A stretch of DNA of 64,000 bases from Phycisphaeraceae bacterium (GTDB lineage: Bacteria > Planctomycetota > Phycisphaerae > Phycisphaerales > UBA1924). The stretch spans positions 1-64,000 of the forward strand of contig JAHBXL010000021.1 in assembly GCA_019636495.1 (NCBI GenBank), written 5' to 3'. The notes under the pieces are model-generated. The model searched no databases and was not told where the DNA came from. It worked only from the letters and a program-made list of their open reading frames with translations. Shown here in pieces: positions 28,627 to 37,209 of the stretch; within the stretch, counting starts at the first letter, position 1, and every line of letters starts with the position of its first letter. Made by a program: the position numbers and the translations under genes.

Positions 28627-29562
28627 ATGAGCCGATCGACGCTGTCCGAACCGCTCCGCCGCGCTGTGCGACAGAACGCGCGCACGCTCCAACTGCTGGG
28701 CGTTGACTTCGTCCCCATGCGGGCATCGCCCGCCGAGTCGCCCGCCGCCGCGGCAGAGTTGGAGCCCAAGCCCGCGCTCTTCTCGCCCGCGCCGGAAGCA
28801 GGCACAATCGAGGTTCGTCCGCCACGCCCGGCCTCCGCGGCTGCACCCGCGCCGTCTTCGCCGGCCGCGGCAGCGGGCAAACTGGCTCCCCAGCACGCCG
28901 CGGAACTGCTGGAAGAACTGCGGCAGCGCTACGAGCGTGAGGCGCCCCATTCCCGCTTTGTCACGGATCACCACAGCATCGTGTTCGGCGAGGGCGATCC
29001 GTGTGCGCGGCTGATGTTCATCGGCGAGGCGCCCGGCGCGGAGGAAGACCGCACGGGTCGTCCGTTTGTGGGCCGCGCAGGGCAACTGCTCGACAAGATG
29101 ATCAACGCCATGGGCCTGGCGCGCGAGCAGGTCTACATCGCCAACGTTCTGAAGACCCGCCCGCCCAACAACGCGACCCCCACGAGCGACGAGTGCGCCG
29201 CCTGCGCGCCCTTCCTCTACGAGCAGATCATGATCATCCGGCCCGAGGTCATCGTGACCCTCGGCCTCCCCGCATCGCGCACGCTGCTGAACTCGATGGA
29301 GAGCATGGGCGCGCTGCGCGGCCGCTGGTGGACTTTCCGCCCGCCCGCGCCGCTCCTGGCCGCCGCGCCGGGCGGGCAGGGCCTCGGCACGGGTTGGACC
29401 GTCCCCATCATGCCCACGTACCACCCGGCGTTCCTGCTGCGGTCCTACACGACCGAAAACCGGCAGAAGGTCTGGGCCGATCTGCGCCTGGCCATGGAGC
29501 GCCTTGGGCTGGCCACAGCCAGCACCGGGCTGACGGCAAACTCCCCCGGAGAAGAGGGATAA
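28627..29562 (+). CDS. Uracil-DNA glycosylase, family-4-like, missing Fe-S cysteines
   Basis: Predicted 311-residue DNA repair enzyme that removes uracil from DNA. The first 95 residues are a Pro/Ala-rich extension. The catalytic domain has motif [21 protein letters not shown] (from residue 133) and the YHPAFLLR motif near the C-terminus, typical of family 4/5 enzymes. Family-4 enzymes bind a 4Fe-4S cluster through four Cys. Here the N-terminal CxxC pair is absent ([16 protein letters not shown] precedes motif A), and the KCRPP Cys is replaced by T177 in LKTRPP. Only C193 in CAPFL fits a ligand position. The enzyme should therefore lack the cluster. A long spacer is inserted before the last motif ([15 protein letters not shown]). 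Start MSRSTL is chosen over an ATG four codons upstream because it follows the usual spacing. Confidence 0.85.
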   Translation: MSRSTLSEPLRRAVRQNARTLQLLGVDFVPMRASPAESPAAAAELEPKPALFSPAPEAGTIEVRPPRPASAAAPAPSSPAAAAGKLAPQHAAELLEELRQRYEREAPHSRFVTDHHSIVFGEGDPCARLMFIGEAPGAEEDRTGRPFVGRAGQLLDKMINAMGLAREQVYIANVLKTRPPNNATPTSDECAACAPFLYEQIMIIRPEVIVTLGLPASRTLLNSMESMGALRGRWWTFRPPAPLLAAAPGGQGLGTGWTVPIMPTYHPAFLLRSYTTENRQKVWADLRLAMERLGLATASTGLTANSPGEEG

Positions 29563-29630
29563 GGCAATCCCCAAAAATCGACCAATTATTCCGAAAGCAC
29601 TGGAACTTTGAGGTCGAACTTGCCACAATG

Positions 29631-29804
29631 TGAACCTGAAGGGCCGCTCGTGCGAATAACGCAGAGAGGCCTGGACGCGAGTGAGGGTTTTGTACCAGCC
29701 GGTTGAGTCCTAGTCACCGGCATCCAACCACAACAACACCCCTCAACCAGACCCCCACGAGACCCGGCGCTTGGCCCTTGCGGCTAGGCGCTGGGTTTTT
29801 TCTT
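29631..29804 (+). ncRNA. Candidate structured RNA or 3'-UTR ending in a terminator
   Basis: Between the glycosylase stop and a strong terminator lies about 200 bases that is AT-richer than its surroundings at its 5' edge and folds well. One stem-loop has GCG-AATAA-CGC at its tip (29652-29662) with outer AGG/CCT-type pairs; a second is GCCGGT-T-GA / TC-ACCGGC (29698-29721) with one bulge; the terminator stem is third. No protein-coding frame with a start fits. It could be an independent small RNA or the glycosylase 3'-UTR. It does not match tmRNA, SRP RNA or RNase P signatures. Confidence 0.35.
29762..29804 (+). terminator. Rho-independent terminator
   Basis: Arms ACCCGGCGCTT (29762-29772) and AGGCGCTGGGT (29786-29796) pair with two G-T wobbles, followed directly by TTTTTTCTTTC. 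It lies 200 bases past the glycosylase stop and 50 bases from the convergent copper-protein gene. Confidence 0.9.
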
Positions 29805-29855
29805 TCACTCGGCGCGCGGCCACGCCGCCGGGTGTCGGCGCTGCAACTGCCGAGG

Positions 29856-30269
29856 TCATTCCGGCAGATCGAGGGCCGTGTCCGCCGGCAGTTTGCGTAT
29901 CGTGGTGACCTCGTACCCGCGCTGGCCCGGCTTGGTCCAGTGCGCGAACGTGAACTCGACCGCATCGCCAACGGCGAGCCCCTCAAGGCTCACGCCCTTG
30001 GCGACCGGGAATGGCATGATCATCGCCGGCATGCCGACCGTCCCGTTGGGGTTGACCAACGTGTCAATGGGCTCATGGTGGATCTGCAGGTCGCTCATGG
30101 GCTTCCCCGCCTCGGGCAGCATCAGCACCCTCCCGCGCACGGTGTACACCGCGTCGGGCTCGGGCCGCGCGGCTTGCGCCGATGCGGGCTCCCGCCGGCA
30201 CGACAGCAGCGCGAGTATCCCCACGCCGCAGGCGACCAGCGCGACCGAGATCAGAACAATGCGGAGCAT
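29856..30269 (-). CDS. CusF-like copper-binding lipoprotein
   Basis: Predicted 137-residue periplasmic metallochaperone-type protein. The leader LRIVLISVALVACGVGILAL ends in LLSC, a lipobox. The domain matches the CusF/copper-binding family: YTVRGRVLML, IHHEPIDTL, the Met-rich GMPAMIMPFPV, then VGDAVEFTFAHW with a Trp that caps Cu(I) in CusF. Such proteins hand Cu(I)/Ag(I) to efflux pumps or cytochrome oxidase assembly. No efflux pump is adjacent. ATG at 30269 gives a complete lipoprotein signal; in-frame sequence further upstream has none. Confidence 0.8.
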   Translation of the reverse strand: MLRIVLISVALVACGVGILALLSCRREPASAQAARPEPDAVYTVRGRVLMLPEAGKPMSDLQIHHEPIDTLVNPNGTVGMPAMIMPFPVAKGVSLEGLAVGDAVEFTFAHWTKPGQRGYEVTTIRKLPADTALDLPE

Positions 30270-30307
30270 GGGGGACAATAGACCCTGCGCAACCGGCAAA
30301 ACGAACA

Positions 30308-30330
30308 GGGCCCGCCGCGCCGGCGGGCCC
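30308..30330 (-). terminator. Hairpin terminator
   Basis: Perfect ten-base arms GGGCCCGCCG and CGGCGGGCCC around a CGC loop. On the - strand it is followed by TGTTCGTTTT, so it ends the small gene at 30359-30676 and separates it from the copper protein gene. Confidence 0.7.
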
Positions 30331-30358
30331 GCGTGGATCATCAAGGGGATTTCGTCGC

Positions 30359-30676
30359 TCAGGCCGCTTCGATCCGCACCAGCGGCTCGACCGAACGCAG
30401 TTCCGCGGCGAGATCGTGGTTGTACACAAACGACCAGTTCGCGCCGGTCCGCATCGACACGATCCGCGCGCACGGCCGACGCTGCACCCAGTCGCGGTTG
30501 CCGCGGTTGTACACCACCGTCGTCCGCCGCCGCGCGACCTGTGCCCGACGCAGCGACTTGATGTTCTGCGGGTCCAGCAGCATCAGCGAGCGCAGGGTCT
30601 TGGCGTTGCCGCGAGAACGGGGCAACTTGACCAGCGTGCAGCGGACAGTCTGGCCGGGCTTGAGCGTGTCGATCAT
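30359..30676 (-). CDS. Small basic protein, conserved hypothetical
   Basis: Predicted 105-residue basic, soluble protein beginning MIDTLKPGQTVRCTLVKLP. It is rich in Arg, has an Arg-patch SLRRAQVARRRTTVVYNRG, and no signal or membrane segment, so nucleic-acid binding is possible. I do not know the family. GGAAG lies eight bases before the ATG. It has its own terminator. Confidence 0.6.
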   Translation of the reverse strand: MIDTLKPGQTVRCTLVKLPRSRGNAKTLRSLMLLDPQNIKSLRRAQVARRRTTVVYNRGNRDWVQRRPCARIVSMRTGANWSFVYNHDLAAELRSVEPLVRIEAA

Positions 30677-31039
30677 GGGGCGGTCTTCCAAAAAGTGGGG
30701 CCCGAACGATAGGACCTGCCCCTGCAAGCGTCCAGAGCGCGAGGCTTTGCGCCAGGGCAACCGCATTATTGCTCTTGGGTGCCCCGCCACTCCGTGGCGG
30801 GCCTTGGAATGTGTACTTCTCCAATGATCCCGAAGGTCACGGTTCGCTCGCTTGTGAGTGTTCGGTTCATTCTTGGCGATAAGGCGGTTGCCCCAGGCTT
30901 TGCGACCGGCGAACCATGCGGACGGCAGTGCCGGCGGCCCGGACAGGCCGCGAGCGGAAGTTCGGTCCGTGGTCGGCTGTCGCGCCGATCCGGCCCCGGA
31001 CGCGGCAGCCGCGGACCAAGGCCGGTCTACGATCCACCC
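30677..31039. other. Divergent intergenic region
   Basis: Between the small basic protein (leftward) and the MEMO-family gene (rightward). It contains a palindromic repeat at 30782-30801. I find no clear promoter. The stretch after 30890 is GC-rich and codes for nothing convincing. Confidence 0.5.
30782..30801 (+). repeat. Short palindromic interspersed repeat
   Basis: CCCGCCAC and GTGGCGGG flank TCC, within GTGCCCCGCCAC...GTGGCGGGCC. Its plan (GC-rich arms, tight loop, GTGCC/GGCC edge) resembles the elements in the kynurenine operon at 48.7-52.4 kb. Confidence 0.5.
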
Positions 31040-32407
31040 ATGAGCCAGCCCGATGCGAATCCCCCCGCCCCTTCGGCACCGAAGTTCGACCCGAACGCGC
31101 CCCACATGCGCCGACCCAAGTTACGGCCCGTGCGCGGGTTCCCGGCGCAGGGCAAGGGCCCCGATGGGCAGGAGGTCCAACTGATCGGCGTGGCCGATGC
31201 GCGCCAGATCTCCGACAAGGTCATGTTCACCATGCCCGCGGCCCAGATGGTCTTCCCGATGATGGACGGCACGCGCGACATCGAGCAGATCGTCAAGGAA
31301 GTCGGCCGCGGTCTGACACCGCAGATCCTCCAGAGCATCGTGGCCCAACTCGACGATGCCTGCCTGCTCGAAGGGCCGACGTTCGACAAACTCCTCAGCA
31401 AGGTCAAGGCCGAGTTCGACTCGGCGACCAACCTCCCGCCGGGCAGCACCGCGGCCTTTGCCGACTCGCTGGTTGCCTCGGCCCTGGGCCCGAACGTCGA
31501 TGAGAGCGTCAAGAGCGAGCAGGGGCCTTCGCGCGTGCGCGACCTGTTCAACCAGTGGATGGACAAGGCCCTCGAGAAAGTCGAGAAGCCGAGTTTCGAC
31601 CAGTTGCCGCGCGCCATCATCGCGCCGCACGTCGACTATCCGCGCGGCTGGATCAACTACGCCCACGTCTACGGCCGCATGCGCGTCTGCGACCGCCCCG
31701 ACCGCGTCATCGTGCTCGGCACCAACCACTTCGGACAGGGCACCGGCGTCGTCGGCTGCGACAAGGGCTATACCACGCCGCTGGGCACCAGCGAGGCCGA
31801 CAGCGATGTCGTGCACGCGCTCACGTTCGCGCTGGGCGACAAGTTCCTGGCCAACCGCTACGACCACGAGCGCGAGCACTCCGTCGAACTCCAGATGATG
31901 TGGATCCAGCACGTCTTCGGCGCCGACGAGAACGGCCGCTTCCCCAAGGTCTTCGGCGCGCTGGTGCACGACCCGGCCGTCGCCAACGGCGAGAGTTACG
32001 ACGGCAACGGCGTCGCGCTCGAGCCGTTCGTCAAGGCCCTCAAGGACTGCGTCAGCAGCCTGCCGGGCCGAACGCTCATCGTCGCCTCCGCCGATCTCTC
32101 CCACGCCGGCCCCGCCTTCGGCGACAAGCAGACCCTCGCCGGCGAAACCCCGGAGGCCGATGCCGCCCGCAAACGCGTCTTCCAGCACGACATGGGCATG
32201 CTCGACCTTGTCCGCCAGAACAAGCCCGGCGAACTCGTCGCCGCCATGGCCTGGCAGCAGAACCCCACGCGATGGTGCTCCACCGGCAACATCGTCGCCA
32301 CGCTCCTCGCCGTCGAGCCCGAACGCGTCGAGATGCTCAACTACGCCGCCAGCATCGACCAGCCCGGCACCACGATGGTCTCGAGTTTCGCCGCGGCGAT
32401 GTGGTAG
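31040..32407 (+). CDS. MEMO-family protein (AmmeMemoRadiSam B type) with PqqD-like N-terminus
   Basis: Predicted 455-residue protein. Residues about 45-120 form a PqqD-like winged-helix segment (DKVMFTMPAAQMVFPMMDGT, then IEQIVKEVGRGLTPQILQSI). From about residue 190 it is a MEMO domain: AIIAPHVDYPRGW, VIVLGTNHFGQG, HEREHSVELQMMWIQHVFG and VASADLSHAGPAFG supply the His residues of the MEMO/dioxygenase-like active site. MEMO proteins often accompany AMMECR1 and radical-SAM proteins; neither is in the window. Function of the family in bacteria is unsettled. The start at 31040 is the first ATG before the conserved part. Confidence 0.85.
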   Translation: MSQPDANPPAPSAPKFDPNAPHMRRPKLRPVRGFPAQGKGPDGQEVQLIGVADARQISDKVMFTMPAAQMVFPMMDGTRDIEQIVKEVGRGLTPQILQSIVAQLDDACLLEGPTFDKLLSKVKAEFDSATNLPPGSTAAFADSLVASALGPNVDESVKSEQGPSRVRDLFNQWMDKALEKVEKPSFDQLPRAIIAPHVDYPRGWINYAHVYGRMRVCDRPDRVIVLGTNHFGQGTGVVGCDKGYTTPLGTSEADSDVVHALTFALGDKFLANRYDHEREHSVELQMMWIQHVFGADENGRFPKVFGALVHDPAVANGESYDGNGVALEPFVKALKDCVSSLPGRTLIVASADLSHAGPAFGDKQTLAGETPEADAARKRVFQHDMGMLDLVRQNKPGELVAAMAWQQNPTRWCSTGNIVATLLAVEPERVEMLNYAASIDQPGTTMVSSFAAAMW

Positions 32408-32423
32408 CCGCGCCGACCCGCGG

Positions 32424-32630
32424 TCAACGCCCGGTGCGCATGCGGTGCATCCACACGCCGTACTCGATCACCGCGCGCGCCGTCTCCAGTCTCGATGCCG
32501 GTGCGCCCCGCCCGAACGCGGTCTGGTTCCGCCACGACCAGTACGCCCCGCGGAAACGGAACCGCGTGATCGCGCCCAGCCGCGCCAACTGGTAAAGACC
32601 GCCGAAAAAATCCAGTGTCCGCGTGATCAT
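32424..32630 (-). CDS. Small hypothetical protein overlapping the epimerase
   Basis: Predicted 68-residue basic protein, MITRTLDFFGGLYQLARLG and on, with many Arg, Trp and Tyr. Its ATG overlaps the epimerase stop (ATGA), a classic translational-coupling arrangement, which is the main reason to call it real. Family and function unknown; it may be a peripheral membrane partner in polysaccharide synthesis. Confidence 0.55.
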   Translation of the reverse strand: MITRTLDFFGGLYQLARLGAITRFRFRGAYWSWRNQTAFGRGAPASRLETARAVIEYGVWMHRMRTGR

Positions 32631-33697
32631 GTGCCGGCGTCGTTGGCGCAGTGGTCCCTCACGCCCCGGTACCAGTCGATCGTCCTGCTCAGGCCGTCCT
32701 CCAGCGAGACCACCGGCGAATACCCGAGCAGTTCGCGCGCCAGCGTCAGGTCCGCCTGCGAGTGCCGCACGTCGCCCGCCCGCGGCGGCTCCATCCGCGG
32801 CGGCAGATGCGTCGCGCCGCAGCGCTCGGCGATCAGCCGCGCCAGTTGCAGCAGGTCCAGCCGCGAGCCCGAGCCGATGTTCACCGCTTCGCCGCGCAGC
32901 GGCCGGTCCGCCGTCGCCGCAAGCAGGTTCGCCAGCACCGCATTGGCGACAAATGTGAAATCACGCGACTGCAACCCGTCGCCGAAGATCACCGGCGCGC
33001 GCCCCGACAGCAGCGCGCGGGCAAACACCGCGATCACCGCCGCGTACGGCGAGTCCGCAGGCTGCCGCGGGCCGAAGATGTTGAAGTACCGCAGGCTCAC
33101 CGTCGAAAGGTCGTACGACTTCGCCCACGCAAGCATCACGTGCTCGCCGGCCAGTTTGCTCGCGGCATATGGAGACACCGGCGCGGGCACATCCGACTCA
33201 ACCTTCGGCAGCCGCTCCCCCTCGCCATAGGCCGAACTCGACGCCGAGTACACGATCCTCCCCACCCCCGCCCGCCGCGCCGCCTCCGCCACGCGCAGCG
33301 TCCCCAGCGCGTTCACCGCGTACGACCGCTCCGGCTCGGCGATCGATCGCGGCACGCTCGACACCGCCGCGAGGTGGAACACCGTGTGTGCGCCGCGCAC
33401 CGCGTCGTCGAGCGCGCGGTCGTCCAGAATCGAGCCATGCACGAACTGCACGCGCTCGGGCTCCATGTCCACCAGTTCGGCGATGTGCCGACCATCGGCG
33501 TTGGACAGATCGTCGATCACGCGGATGCGGCAGCCCAAACTCAGCAGCGCATCCACCAGGTGCCCGCCGATGAACCCCGCCCCGCCCGTGACGCACACCG
33601 CGCGCCCCTGCAGTTTGGGGCGCAGCCGCGCGACGGAATCGTTCGGAAGTTTCAGCACGCCGGGGGTATGGTAACGGCGGTCCCGGGGGTTTGTCAC
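32627..33697 (-). CDS. NAD-dependent sugar-nucleotide epimerase
   Basis: Predicted 356-residue extended short-chain dehydrogenase of the UDP-glucose/UDP-GlcNAc 4-epimerase type. NAD site TGGAGFIGGHL (about 37-47), DDLSN, HLAAVSSVPRS, catalytic Ser/Tyr/Lys in SASSSAYG and SPYAASK, and YFNIFGPRQ. The SVPRS and FGPRQPADSPYAAVI segments resemble WbpP-like enzymes that interconvert N-acetylated UDP-hexoses for surface polysaccharide. GTG at 33697 is the only start that leaves the whole Rossmann fold with room upstream; a later GTG in GVLKL is an alternative. It heads a two-gene unit with the small protein. Confidence 0.88.
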   Translation of the reverse strand: MTNPRDRRYHTPGVLKLPNDSVARLRPKLQGRAVCVTGGAGFIGGHLVDALLSLGCRIRVIDDLSNADGRHIAELVDMEPERVQFVHGSILDDRALDDAVRGAHTVFHLAAVSSVPRSIAEPERSYAVNALGTLRVAEAARRAGVGRIVYSASSSAYGEGERLPKVESDVPAPVSPYAASKLAGEHVMLAWAKSYDLSTVSLRYFNIFGPRQPADSPYAAVIAVFARALLSGRAPVIFGDGLQSRDFTFVANAVLANLLAATADRPLRGEAVNIGSGSRLDLLQLARLIAERCGATHLPPRMEPPRAGDVRHSQADLTLARELLGYSPVVSLEDGLSRTIDWYRGVRDHCANDAGT

Positions 33698-33751
33698 GCG
33701 CCGCGCATCGATTCCGTTCCGGCCGCCCGCCGCCCGCCGCGGGCCCGCCGC

Positions 33752-34723
33752 TCACCGCCCGATGCGCCCCAGCATCTCCGCGACCGCACGCCCCTGCTCG
33801 TCGTCGCGCTTCGCGGCCCAGTCGCGGGCCGTCCAGCCGTTGGCCCGGTCCTTCAGCGTCACCGATGCGCCCGCGTCGAGCAGCGCGGCGACCTTCGCCT
33901 CGTCTCCCGCCTCCGCCGCCTTCATCAGCGCGGTCACCCCGTCGTTGTCGGCCTGGTCCGGCATAGCCCCCGCGCGCAGCAGCGTCCGCACCACCGCGTC
34001 ATCGGCATACGTGCTCGACGCCGCGATCGAGAGCGCGGTGTCGCCGAACTGGTCCGCAAGGTCCACCGATGCGCCGGCCTCCAGCAACGCGCCGACCTTC
34101 TCGATCGAGCCGTTCCGTGCCGCGGCCATCAGCGCCGTCTGCCGCCACTTGTTCCGCTCGTCCACCCGCGCGCCCGCCGACAGCAGCGCGCGGACCGACT
34201 CCACGTCCCCGCGCGCCGCGGCGAACATCAGGGCCGTCATGCCGTCCGCCGCACGGGCATCGGGCGCGGCCCCCTTCGCCAGCAGGCGCTCCACGCACCC
34301 CGCCCCGCCCCAGCCCGCCGCGAAGATCAGCGCGGTCCGCCCGTCGGCAGCGCGGGCATCGGTCCGCGCGCCCGCATCAAGCAGCGCGGCCACGCACCCC
34401 TCGCTGCCCTCAAAGCACGCCACCATCAGCGCGGTCATCCCCGCGCGCGATGCCGGCGCGGCGCCCTCCGGCAGCGTCCCGTTGACATCCGCGCCCGAGG
34501 CGAGCGCGGCCTTGACGCCCGCCGCGTCCTTGCGCACGACCGCTTCGAACAGGCCCGTGGCCGGTGTCGCGGCGCGCGCTGCGTTGCCGGGCGGGCCGTC
34601 CGCGCCGCCAAGTTCGCGCCCCATCAGAAACGCGATGACCAGCGCGGCCGCCAACCCCAGCAGCACCATCGCCCGCATCGTCAGGCCGAGCGTCGATCGA
34701 TCCGACTGGTTCGTTCTGCTCAT
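33752..34723 (-). CDS. Membrane-anchored ankyrin-repeat protein
   Basis: Predicted 323-residue protein. An N-terminal transmembrane helix (LTMRAMVLLGLAAALVIAFL, residues 13-32) anchors eight or so ankyrin repeats (about 55-310) with the usual G-x-TALM-x-A and LL-x-AGA-x-x-D pattern. It presents a protein-binding surface in the periplasm. GGAG lies seven bases before the ATG. No partner is obvious; the divergent GH31 gene is its neighbour upstream. Confidence 0.85.
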   Translation of the reverse strand: MSRTNQSDRSTLGLTMRAMVLLGLAAALVIAFLMGRELGGADGPPGNAARAATPATGLFEAVVRKDAAGVKAALASGADVNGTLPEGAAPASRAGMTALMVACFEGSEGCVAALLDAGARTDARAADGRTALIFAAGWGGAGCVERLLAKGAAPDARAADGMTALMFAAARGDVESVRALLSAGARVDERNKWRQTALMAAARNGSIEKVGALLEAGASVDLADQFGDTALSIAASSTYADDAVVRTLLRAGAMPDQADNDGVTALMKAAEAGDEAKVAALLDAGASVTLKDRANGWTARDWAAKRDDEQGRAVAEMLGRIGR

Positions 34724-34875
34724 CGTCGGTCTCCGCCTGGGCGCATCGGCCCGCAACGACCCCGCCGGTTCGCTGTAGTTGATCACATCCCGGCCCGAAG
34801 GGCAAGCCCGGGCTTCGGCTAGGATGTGCTCCGACCACGCACCCGCGCCCGCGCGGCGCACACAGGAAGCGACCC

Positions 34876-37086
34876 ATGGCCACCAATCCCCGCGCTGTCC
34901 GCCGCGCAACGAGCACGGTTGTTTGCATTTCGGTAAGCCTCTCGGCGCTCGTGTTCAACATCGCCGCGGCCGCCGCATTCCAGCCGCAGGCCGTCATGCT
35001 CCAGTCCGGCGCAGCGCGGTTCATCCCCGAGCAACTCCGCGGTGCCGACCTCGACCCTTCGCCCGCGGTAGTCATCCCGCAGCAGCCGGTGCCCGGCCGT
35101 CCCGGCACCACCGCCGCGCCGACGTTCTTTGTGGACGAAGATGGACGATTCGGCGCTCGCATCGCCACCGAGCCCGGAACCAGTCTCTATGGCACCGGCG
35201 AGGTCGCCGGCCCGCTGCTGCGCAACGGCCGAGTCACGGTCTGCTGGAACACCGATGCCTACGGCTACACCATCGAGAACCCGTCGCTCTACCAGTCGCA
35301 CCCGTGGGTCCTGGCGGTGCGCGCCGATGGCACGGCCTTCGGTGTTCTGGCCGACACGACCTGGCGCTGCACGATCGACCTGCGCGACGGCATCGTGTTC
35401 CTGGGCGAGGGCGCGCCCTACCCGGTGTACGTCATCGACGGCACGGGGCCCAAGGACGTCATGCAGGTCCTCGCGAGGCTGACAGGCACCATGCCCCTGC
35501 CGCCCCGATGGGCCCTCGGGTACCACCAGTGCCGCTACTCATACAACCCCGAGTCACGCGTCCGCGAAATCGCCGATGGCTTCCGCTCCCGCAACATCCC
35601 CTGCGACGTCATCTGGTTCGACATCGACTACATGGATGGCTACCGCGTCTTCACGTTCGACTCCTCGCAGTTCCCCGACCCGAAGAAACTCAATGCCGAC
35701 CTTGGCAAGATGGGCTTCGAGCGCATCTGGATGATCGACCCCGGCATCAAGGCCGAGCCGGGGTACTTCGTCTACGACCAGATGATCGCCAGGGACCTGG
35801 CCGTCCGCACCGCCGCGGGCGAGATCTACAAGGGCGAGGTGTGGCCGGGCATGTGTGTGTTCCCCGACTACACCCGCCCCGATGTGCGCGCGTGGTGGGC
35901 CGGGCTCTACAAGGACTTCATGGCCAACGGCGTCTCGGGCTTTTGGAACGACATGAACGAGCCCGCGGTCTTCAACGTTCCCAGCAAGACCATGCCCGAG
36001 GACAACCTGCACGGCGGCGGCGCATGGGATTACGGCGGCACGCTGCCCCCCGGCCCGCACCTGCGCTACCACAACGTCTACGGCATGTTCATGGCCAAGG
36101 GCACCTTCGACGGCATCCTCGCCGCCCGCCCCGACAAGCGCCCGTTCGTGCTCACGCGCGCGGGCTACATGGGCAGCCACCGCTACGCCGCGACGTGGAC
36201 CGGCGACAACTCCGCCGAGTGGGACGACCTCGAAGACTCGATCTCCATGGCCCTCAATCTCGGCCTCTCCGGCCAGCCGTTCTCCGGCCCGGACATCGGC
36301 GGCTTCAACGGCAACGGGCCCGGCGGCGAAGAAAACGGCCGACTCTTCGCCCGGTGGATGGGCGTCGGCGCGCTCCTGCCGTTTGCCCGCGGCCACACCG
36401 GCAAGGGCAACATCGACAAGGAGCCCTGGGCTTTCGGGCCCGAGGTCGAGCGCACCTGCCGCCTCGCGCTGCAGCGCCGCTACCGGCTGATGCCGTACCT
36501 CTACACACTCTTCCACGAGGCCTCCGAGACGGGCCTGCCCGTCGCCCGGCCGCTCTTCTTCGCCGACCCGGCCGATCCCGCGCTTCGCTCCGAGGACGAC
36601 GCCTTCCTTCTCGGCGATGACCTGCTGGTGGTCTGCCGCGTCACGCCGCTGGGCGACCGCGCCGTCGTCATGCCCCGCGGCCGCTGGTCGCGCATCGAAC
36701 TCGTTGCCGAAGGCCGCCACCCCGACCTGCCAGACCTCTACCTCCGCGAAGGCGCGATCCTGCCCTGCGGGCCCATCATGGAGTGGACAAGCCAGAAGCC
36801 CCTCGACCCGCTCACGCTCTATGTGAATCTCAACGATCGCGGCGTGGCCCAGGGCGAGTTGTTCGAGGACGAGGGTGACGGCTTCGGCCACACCCAGGGC
36901 CGCGCCCGCCGCACGCTCTACAGCGCGGCCATCGCCGCCGATGGCCGGCTCTACATCCGCGCTGCGGGCATCGGCGACTACTCACCCCAGGCACGCAAGG
37001 TCCGTGTCGTGCTGCTCCAGCCCGATGGCGCGCAACGCGTCATCGAGAGCGACCAGGAATCCGAGATCGTGATCGAGATGCCCTGA
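34876..37086 (+). CDS. Secreted GH31 alpha-glucosidase
   Basis: Predicted 736-residue exported glycoside hydrolase. A signal peptide (about residues 1-36, VFNIAAAAAFQ) precedes an N-terminal beta-sandwich and a TIM barrel with family motifs: VIWFDIDYMDGYRVFTFD, nucleophile D359 in WNDMNEPAVF, acid/base D444 in WTGDNSAEWDD, FSGPDIGGFNG and the C-terminal beta domains. Length and motifs match GH31 alpha-glucosidases; alpha-xylosidase cannot be excluded. AGGAAG stands before the ATG. With the GH13 enzyme at 21-23 kb it suggests the organism degrades alpha-glucans outside the cell. Confidence 0.92.
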   Translation: MATNPRAVRRATSTVVCISVSLSALVFNIAAAAAFQPQAVMLQSGAARFIPEQLRGADLDPSPAVVIPQQPVPGRPGTTAAPTFFVDEDGRFGARIATEPGTSLYGTGEVAGPLLRNGRVTVCWNTDAYGYTIENPSLYQSHPWVLAVRADGTAFGVLADTTWRCTIDLRDGIVFLGEGAPYPVYVIDGTGPKDVMQVLARLTGTMPLPPRWALGYHQCRYSYNPESRVREIADGFRSRNIPCDVIWFDIDYMDGYRVFTFDSSQFPDPKKLNADLGKMGFERIWMIDPGIKAEPGYFVYDQMIARDLAVRTAAGEIYKGEVWPGMCVFPDYTRPDVRAWWAGLYKDFMANGVSGFWNDMNEPAVFNVPSKTMPEDNLHGGGAWDYGGTLPPGPHLRYHNVYGMFMAKGTFDGILAARPDKRPFVLTRAGYMGSHRYAATWTGDNSAEWDDLEDSISMALNLGLSGQPFSGPDIGGFNGNGPGGEENGRLFARWMGVGALLPFARGHTGKGNIDKEPWAFGPEVERTCRLALQRRYRLMPYLYTLFHEASETGLPVARPLFFADPADPALRSEDDAFLLGDDLLVVCRVTPLGDRAVVMPRGRWSRIELVAEGRHPDLPDLYLREGAILPCGPIMEWTSQKPLDPLTLYVNLNDRGVAQGELFEDEGDGFGHTQGRARRTLYSAAIAADGRLYIRAAGIGDYSPQARKVRVVLLQPDGAQRVIESDQESEIVIEMP

Positions 37087-37111
37087 CCCGCCCGACACGG
37101 TCGGCAGGAAC

Positions 37112-37128
37112 ATGCAACAAAGTTGCAT
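37112..37128 (+). promoter_or_regulatory. Perfect palindrome, predicted metal-regulator operator
   Basis: ATGCAACAAAGTTGCAT: seven-base arms ATGCAAC and GTTGCAT with a three-base centre. It lies eight bases upstream of the -35 at 37136. The architecture fits Fur/Zur-family operators. The downstream genes encode a His/Cys-rich protein and a Zur-regulon-like surface protein, so Zur is the likeliest regulator, by inference only. Confidence 0.55.
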
Positions 37129-37135
37129 CTAGACC

Positions 37136-37164
37136 TTGACGACCCATCTCCACCGGCGCATACT
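37136..37164 (+). promoter_or_regulatory. Sigma-70-like promoter of the putative zinc operon
   Basis: TTGACG (37136-37141) and CATACT (37159-37164) are exactly 17 bases apart, five and four matches to consensus. The predicted start is near 37171, leaving about 39 bases before the ATG at 37210. Confidence 0.6.
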
Positions 37165-37209
37165 TGATCGTGGCGCTCCCGCCCTCTCGCGGCGGGTCCG
37201 CCCGAACGT

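Noticed and set aside
29571..29804. tmRNA, SRP RNA, 6S RNA or RNase P RNA
   Set aside because: None of the conserved sequence elements of these RNAs is present, and the 5' and 3' ends do not pair as in 6S RNA.
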